Part shown: positions 58,064 through 64,000 of the stretch, in pieces | Numbering within the stretch: the first letter of the stretch is position 1 | How the letters are laid out: each line of letters starts with the position of its first letter | DNA from: Buddleja alternifolia | Taxonomy: Eukaryota; Streptophyta; Magnoliopsida; Lamiales; Scrophulariaceae | Length of the DNA stretch: 64,000 bases | Direction: 5' to 3' | Assembly: GCA_019426215.1 (NCBI GenBank) | Contig: CM033394.1 | Span: 16,140,195 to 16,204,194, forward strand | Position numbers and translations under genes: made by a program | The notes under the pieces: model-generated | What the model saw: only the letters and a program-made list of their open reading frames with translations | Databases searched by the model: none | What the model was told of the DNA's origin: nothing

Positions 58064-60197
58064 TGTTGGGAAATATACATATAGCCCGACTAAGCACAGC
58101 GGAAAATTAAAATTTTAGTTTCTAGGATTTAAACATGCGAGTTTATTAATCCTACGGGCTTATCACGTATCATAGGCTTGCGCATCTCTACACTAGTTAT
58201 TTAAAACTTAAATTAAGAAGATCTTACCTTATTCGATTTTTCGCAAAAATCAAAGAGTTTCTTCTTCCTTAACGTAAGCTCCCTAGCTTGCTCCTCGTTC
58301 CTTGAATCAACTCCTTCGTTTTTCCCTTTGATGTAGATTCCGAATTCCTCCACCAAAAACGTCTTTCATCAGATTCTTGATTCACTTTAAAGACCCAAGT
58401 GTTTTTCCTCTAAAGTTGATCCACACCCCGGATACCCACTCGTTTATAATCTTTAGCTAGGTTGATCTATAAACGTCTATTCTAACTCTAAGGAATAATG
58501 TATGGGATTAAGGTGAAAGCAAAAATTTACTTCTCTAAGTAATTTGGATGAGTTCTTGAATTCAAGATCTTGATGAATAATCAAGAACTCAAGAACAATA
58601 TGTGGAGAGAGAAAAGGGAACGAAAGTTTTTGGCTTCAAAAGTCATCATCCAATATTCGTTCTCTACATGTCCTATATATAGGACTAGGTTCTTGCAATT
58701 CTTTTCCATGTAGAACTCTTATACATTAATGCTTTTCCATGTAGGAATAGAAAACTAATTAATTTCTAAATAGAACTCTTCTATTTTAATTAGTTTCCTT
58801 TCTCTCCAAGAAATCTTATTTCCTTCTAAAAGAAAATTAATTAAACTCCTTTAGTTATTTTCTTCCACCAAACTTTCAACCAAGGCTTAATAAAATAGTA
58901 TTTTAATAATTAATCCAACATACTAGATTAATTAAAAGTCACTTCCAATTAATTAAATGCTTTCTAGACTTAAGCTTAATTAAATTGATCTTATCAACTT
59001 AATTAATTTATTTATCCAACACTTGAATAAATAAAAGTCTTTATTAATTAATCTAATTAATGAATATATTAACTCAACTACTTTGAATTAAATTTCCTTA
59101 GCTAAGAAATGGATTTGTCCGAGTATTGGGTTCACCAACATACTAGTAATGGGTTCATAACCTTTATGATTTAATTTGGACAATTAAAATGTCTCGATTA
59201 ATTAAACACTTTTAACTAACCATCTTATCATTTAATCTTCATTAAATATAAGATACCCATAAATCAAAGAAAAATTTCTAGCTACTTATCTTGAAGACCT
59301 AGATGTAGGCGATTCAAAGTGAACCTTTCCAATTGCGCATTCCATGCAAGTGAGATTCTCCCATCAACTAATTTCCCAATTGAATTAAGAATCGAGCAAT
59401 CTTATTGGTCGAGATCCTTGTAAATTCAATTTTAATAATTCAAGTGTGTTTGACTAGTGATTAATTAATTCAAGAAACTCATTTCTTAATTAATTACTTA
59501 CTTGCCTTGGTCAAGGACTAACTTAGTCAAATCACTTAGAATATTATAGGAAATTCACTTGTTCATCTAGACAAGTGATGGATCCCCTCTTGTCAACACC
59601 AACCTCCATATACGAGTCACTACACCCAATCACCAGTCCATATGTGTCCTTGTAAAAGAACTGGCACAGGAGTCAAAGTGCAGTGAGTCAATATACAAGA
59701 TTACTGTGATGACTCAAGTCAAAGAATGAATCTTGCACTATCGTGATTAAGAAACTCCTAATTTGACATATATAGAATTAATTCCAACTTAGGAAGTTTC
59801 AGTCAGGGTAATTAGTAAACTTGTTCTCAACAAGCACCCTCGTATGTGTATTTATGTTAACTACACTAATGTCTATAAAACGAGACATTCTCTAATTAAG
59901 AGTGTGCATCATAGGCGCAAGTCTATCCGAATCATCAATGTCCCATCTTGACAATTCTATGACTTGGACAATATTTAGAAATACAGCCTTAGAGACTTGT
60001 TTTAGGATATCCATCCAATGAGATATCAAGTCCCATAGCTATGTGTGATTTCTAGGGACTTTATCATACAGTTATAACAATATAAACATAAGATAAAGAA
60101 ATGCCTTTTATTAATATAATGTAAAACGAAATTGTTTATTACAAGAATAGATAAAGAAAGCCTATCTAGGATTGGCTCGCAGAGCACTATTCTAACA
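58064..60197 (-). repeat. 5' LTR of element C
   Basis: 2134 bp, closely matching 42774-44905. The palindrome here reads CCTTGGTCAAGG (59505-59516), with one central change. Confidence 0.92.
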
Positions 60198-61770
60198 CCT
60201 TGTACCTATGATCAAGCGATGGTGGATGTCCACGCTTCAAGATAGCGAGAAGCAATGGAAATAGATATGAACTCTATGCAATCAAACCAAGTCTGGACTT
60301 TGGTAGATCGTCCTGAAGGTATCAAACCTATAGGATGTAAGTGGATCTACAAAAGAAAGATAGGTAGCGATGGCAAGGTTGACACCTTTAAAGTCAGTCT
60401 CGTAGTAAAAGACTATAGTCAAAGAGAAGGAATTGACTATCAAGAAACCTTTTCGCCCGTGGCCATGATAAAGTCCATCTGACTATTGTTATCCATAGCT
60501 GCATACTTAGATTATGAGATATGGCAGATGAATGTCAAAACGGCTTTTCTAAATGGATTCCTCGAAGAGGATATCTATATGGAACAGCCAAAAGGTTTTG
60601 TATTCGAGATCGATATCCATAAAGTATGTAAACTTGAGAGGTCCATAAACGGTCTCAAGCAAGCATCTAGAAGCTGAAATCTTCGTTTTAATGAAGTACT
60701 AAAGGGATATGGCTTCATCAAGAACGAATATAAATCCTGTGTCTACAAGAAGACTAGTGGGAGCAAGATCTCGTTCTTAGTACTATATGTGGATGACATC
60801 CTACTTATAGGAAATGACGTGGGAATGTTCACCACTGTCAAGAAATGGCTTTCGAGTACGTTTTCCATGAAAGACTTGGGAGAAGTGACATCCATTCTAG
60901 GAATTCGTATCTATAGAGATAGAACGAATAGAATGATAGGTCTCTCCCAAGCTCTTTACTTAGAAAAGATCTTAAAGAAATTAGGATGGACAATTCTAAG
61001 AAAGGGTTTCTTCCCATTAGGCATGGAGTACACTTATCTAAATTTATGTGTCCTCAAAGTGAGAAAGATAGAAAAGAGATGAGCAATGTACCCTACGCTT
61101 CTACAGTTGGTAGGCTGATGTATGCAATGTTGAGTACAACACCTGACATTGCCTATGATGTAAGCGTGGTGAGTCGATTTCAGGTAAACCCAGGTAAGGA
61201 ACATTGGATAGCTGTGAAGAATATCCTAAAGTATCTCAAAAGAACTATGGATATGATTCTCATCTATGGAGGTGGAGACCTGAAGATGGAAGGTTACACT
61301 GACTCAGACTTCCAGTCTGATGTTGATGATTGTAAATCCCCTTCAGGGTTTGTTTTCACGCTTAATGTGGTCCGGTGTCTTGGAAAAGTTCCAAGCAAAG
61401 CACAACCGCGAATTCCACCACTGAAGCAGAATATGTGGCAGCCTCAGAGGCGGCCAAAGAAGTTCTTTGGATGAGAAAGTTTCTTGGAGAAATTGACGTG
61501 GTGCCTAGTACACAGCTCTCGTTGCCACTTTATTGTGATAACAATGGAGCAATAGCGCAAGCCAAGGAATCAAGGTCTCATAACAAGTTTAAACACATTG
61601 GGAGACGATTCCACATTATCAGAGAGATCGTTGGCAGAGGAGAGATAGCAGTGCAGAAAATAGCCTCAGCTGACAATGTAGCTAACCCGTTCACCAAACC
61701 ACTACCTCAAGCTGTTCTGGACCGACACCTGGAAAGTATGGGTATAAGATACCAAAATGAGTGGCATTGA
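60198..61770 (+). pseudogene. RT and RNase H of element B
   Basis: The frame resumes after C's target duplication. The RT shows [65 protein letters not shown] and LERSINGLKQASRS, and YVDD is intact in YVDDILLIGND (about 60786). Stops at 60480-60482 (TGA) and 60678 and a frame change near 61000 break it. RNase H follows (GYTDSDFQSDVDDCKSPSGFVF, STTEAEYVAASEAAKEVLW, YCDNNGAIAQ) with one frameshift near 61370. The C-terminus DNVANPFTKPLPQAVLDRHL ends at 61770. The damage is light compared with A. Confidence 0.88.
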
Positions 61771-61774
61771 GTGC

Positions 61775-61785
61775 AAGTGGGAGAT
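61775..61785 (+). other. Polypurine tract of element B
   Basis: AAGTGGGAGAT lies directly before the LTR; the same tract precedes the LTRs of A and C. Confidence 0.85.
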
Positions 61786-63621
61786 TGTTAGGATTATGCC
61801 TTCAAATGCCATAGAGGATAGAATGATAGGGCATCTTTCTTGTAATGAACTTATTTGATATTTATAATAAAAGGCGTTAATTAATTTTCACTTAAATCTT
61901 ATTTGCATCTATAAGTTGTGTAAAACGTTTTGTCCATGTTTTCAGTGTGATCCCTCTACTTCCTATGGGATAGGAAGATTGGCACTAGAGAGATTGATCT
62001 TGATTACTAAAAACTAGTTTGCAAGTAAAATGAAGTCTTTAATGGACAAATAAAGACTTAGAACACTTGTGCAATCTTAGCTCTGACATGGGAGTGCCAG
62101 TCGAGTACCATGTGATGATGGGAGCTTAAGATTGTAGGCACATCAGTGGAACAAATATGCTCGAACATGACTCGCATCGGTTCTGTCACATGGGATTTCA
62201 CTCTGTGACTGTCAATGACAGAACTGATTATGCGTAATAGGTATAAGTGAAAATTTGACCTAAAGTATCAGGCTGAAGATGCACTTGTGACGTCAAGTAT
62301 TTCACTAAAGTAGTTAGACCCAATTCCCCGTTGGTGGGGTCGATCTCGAAATGCAGCTTGATGGGCAAGTGGTAGTCTTAGCTGATATCTAATATGGAAT
62401 CTGTTCTCTCATAAGTGAATGAGAAAGTACCCTATATAATTATAGATAAATAGAGATCAAAGTCTTTGGCCAAATCAAAAAGAGACGATCGTGCGAGGCA
62501 CTAAATCAATCTCAATGATCTCGTATTATTATAATTAATACATATGGCCAAGTCCTGTGAGTTTGACATAGCCATGACTCTCACTTGACTGGGGTGCGTG
62601 AACAGAGGATTTATACTTATACGGTATTTATGATTGGAAGGTTGTGGAATGATCCAATCATTCGATTTCGTTTGGGCTACGAAGTGGGCCACGTGACTGG
62701 CTAGGTGTTACCCGCTTCCTTTGGTTTCCTCTCATTGCCAAACGAAATGAACCTAAAGAGTCGCGCTAAAGGATTGATAAAGAAAATTGAAAAAGAAGTT
62801 TCTAGTTTTCTTCTAGGAGTTTTAATTTATTGGATAAATTAAATAATTAGTTATTCATTAGATGAAATAATTAATTATAAAGATGAGATTAATTATTAAT
62901 TAATTTCCTATGAAAATAAATTAATGAATTAATTTGGTTATTTAATTAATTTATTTATTTATTGAATATAATAAATTATTAATTAAATAAATAAATAATT
63001 AAAACAAAAGAAGCCCCGATCCTAGTATGAGGCGTCCATGAGAACGCCTATTAAGGCTAGTTGGGCGTCCATAAGGAAGCCCAACAACAAAGGAGTCTTT
63101 TGTTTGTCTTGGTCAATAAGTCAAGAGGATATAAAAGGATTCTTTGACCTAAAACAAGAAACACACAATCATAACTCTCCTAGAAAGAAAAGAAGAAAAT
63201 CTCTCCCCTCTCTCTATACCTAGCCGTCGCCCCCCTTAGAGAATTAGTGGAAATTTTTCGTCAATCAATCCGTGCGTGATAATTTAGAGACATCGTATTT
63301 TCGTTGTTCGGATCAAATTCAAGAAAACTCAATGAATTCAAGAATTGAAGATTACACGAGGATTGAAGAAATCGAGACTTCATCAATTCCGCCTACTACT
63401 AAAATCCCAGTTTTTAGGAAAGATTCAAATTCATAAATAAAAATTGGTTCAAAAGAGGAGGAATCGGATTCTCCTACCACTTCGCTTCAACGGGTAAGTC
63501 GTTATTCGTTATGCGAATTAATAGATTTGAATATGCAATCAAAGAATTTTGACTTTGGGTTTTTTAAATTAAATTTTTGAAACCTTCAGCTGCGTTTAAT
63601 TCGATTTTTTGCGAAACCCAA
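61786..63621 (+). repeat. 3' LTR of element B
   Basis: It starts TGTTAGGATTATGCC and ends near CGAAACCCAAC, about 1836 bp. The final A expected from CCCAACA relatives is absent. TATAAAAG is at 63130-63137 and CTTTGGCCAAAT at 62464-62475. The last 1 kb before the TATA box is rich in AATTAATTA. Confidence 0.83.
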
Positions 63622-64000
63622 CTGTAGTCAGTGCAATCTCTCTACTTCCTATGAGCTAGGAAGATCGGCACTAGAGAGATTGATCTTGATTACTTAATAA
63701 GTTTGCAAGTGATATGAAGTCTTCAATGGACAATAAAGACTTGGAATACTTGTACAATCTGAGCTTTGACATAGGAGTACCAGTCGAACACCATGTGATG
63801 GTGGGAGCTTACGATTGTAGGCACATCAGTGGAACTAATATGCTCGAACACAACTCGCATCGATTCTGTCACATGGGTTTTTACTCTATGACTGTCAATG
63901 ACAGTAGTGATTATTCGTGATAGGTATAAGTGAACCTATAACCTGAAGTATTAGGCTGAAGATGCACTTGTGATATCAAGTCTGTCACTAGAGTAGTTAG
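63622..64000 (+). repeat. Second, partial B-family LTR (runs off right edge)
   Basis: From about 63630 the sequence repeats B's LTR from its position about 155 onward (CTCTACTTCCTATG, CACTAGAGAGATTGATCTTG, CTCGCATCG). It joins directly to the end of B's 3' LTR. It is either the right half of an older LTR into which B inserted, or a rearranged copy. Confidence 0.8.

Larger units (their letters stand above)
42774..60197 (-). mobile_element. Element C: Ty1/copia retrotransposon split by element E
   Basis: Minus strand: 5' LTR 60197 to 58064, primer site 58062-58051, leader, gag from 56344, integrase, RT to 53794, E inserted, RT and RNase H 45842 to 44920, purine tract, 3' LTR 44905 to 42774. 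The target duplication CCTTG is at 42769-42773 and 60198-60202. The two LTRs differ by roughly 30 sites by eye. The protease domain is missing. Confidence 0.92.
39344..61770 (+). mobile_element. Element B: Ty1/copia retrotransposon, interrupted by C (and by F upstream)
   Basis: Own parts: leader 39344-40423, gag 40424 to about 41270, protease and integrase to 42773, RT and RNase H 60198-61770, then 3' LTR 61786-63621. C is inserted between integrase and RT with CCTTG on both sides (42769-42773, 60198-60202), and the protein frame resumes. F is inserted in the leader. No 5' LTR of B is seen before 33377, so its 5' end is lost or displaced. Confidence 0.85.

Noticed and set aside
63714..63920. 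Plus-strand frame of 68 codons
   Set aside because: Lies inside a copia LTR; the homologous part of the other LTR copies (61786-63621, 8211-9775) does not keep it open.

Overview
The window is plant nuclear DNA made almost wholly of nested LTR retrotransposons. The evidence is Ty1/copia and Ty3/gypsy polyproteins of plant type, primer-binding sites matching plant initiator tRNA-Met (TGGTATCAGAGC) and an Athila-type site (TGGCGCCGTTGCCGGGGA), and AT-rich spacers. I see no host gene, tRNA, rRNA or CRISPR array. A eudicot is likely from the AT-rich composition; the species cannot be named from the sequence.

Layout, with my own labels. D (1-4149, minus) is an Athila-like gypsy element with an unbroken gag-protease frame that runs off the left edge. 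It sits in the 5' part of A, a decayed copia element on the plus strand (4150-30210). A also contains a solo copia LTR (8211-9775, family B) and a roughly 3.1 kb gypsy LTR on the minus strand (10197-27316). That LTR is split by a 14.0 kb Sirevirus-type copia element (10378-24374, target duplication TACCC) that carries a large extra envelope-position ORF. A itself lies in an older copia LTR of family F, whose remainder is 30211-31769. An unassigned AT-rich stretch follows (31770-33376).

The right half is copia element B (plus strand; leader, gag and integrase at 39344-42773, RT and RNase H at 60198-61770, 3' LTR at 61786-63621). B is split by F, a minus-strand copia deletion derivative (33377-39338), and by C, a minus-strand copia element (42774-60197, target duplication CCTTG). 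C is split in its RT by E, a young gypsy element with gag and protease only (45843-53793, target duplication CACAC). A partial second LTR of family B ends the window.

Nearly every pol gene is broken: lost catalytic residues, stops, frameshifts and insertions. D's gag-protease is the one long frame without damage. E has near-identical LTRs and intact target duplications but no RT or integrase, so it probably moved using enzymes from a relative such as D.

Beyond standard annotation, five signals stand out. (1) AGCGTC is heavily over-represented through the whole Sirevirus-type element, in all three reading frames and in the LTRs. (2) The copia leaders contain three successive hairpins presenting the same loop, with paired base changes between elements A and B. 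(3) A TTGGCCAA palindrome lies about 650-680 bp into every copia LTR of four families, with a compensated variant in C. (4) A promoter-like block precedes the envelope-position ORF. (5) A 3' splice-site-like sequence precedes gag in three diverged copia elements.
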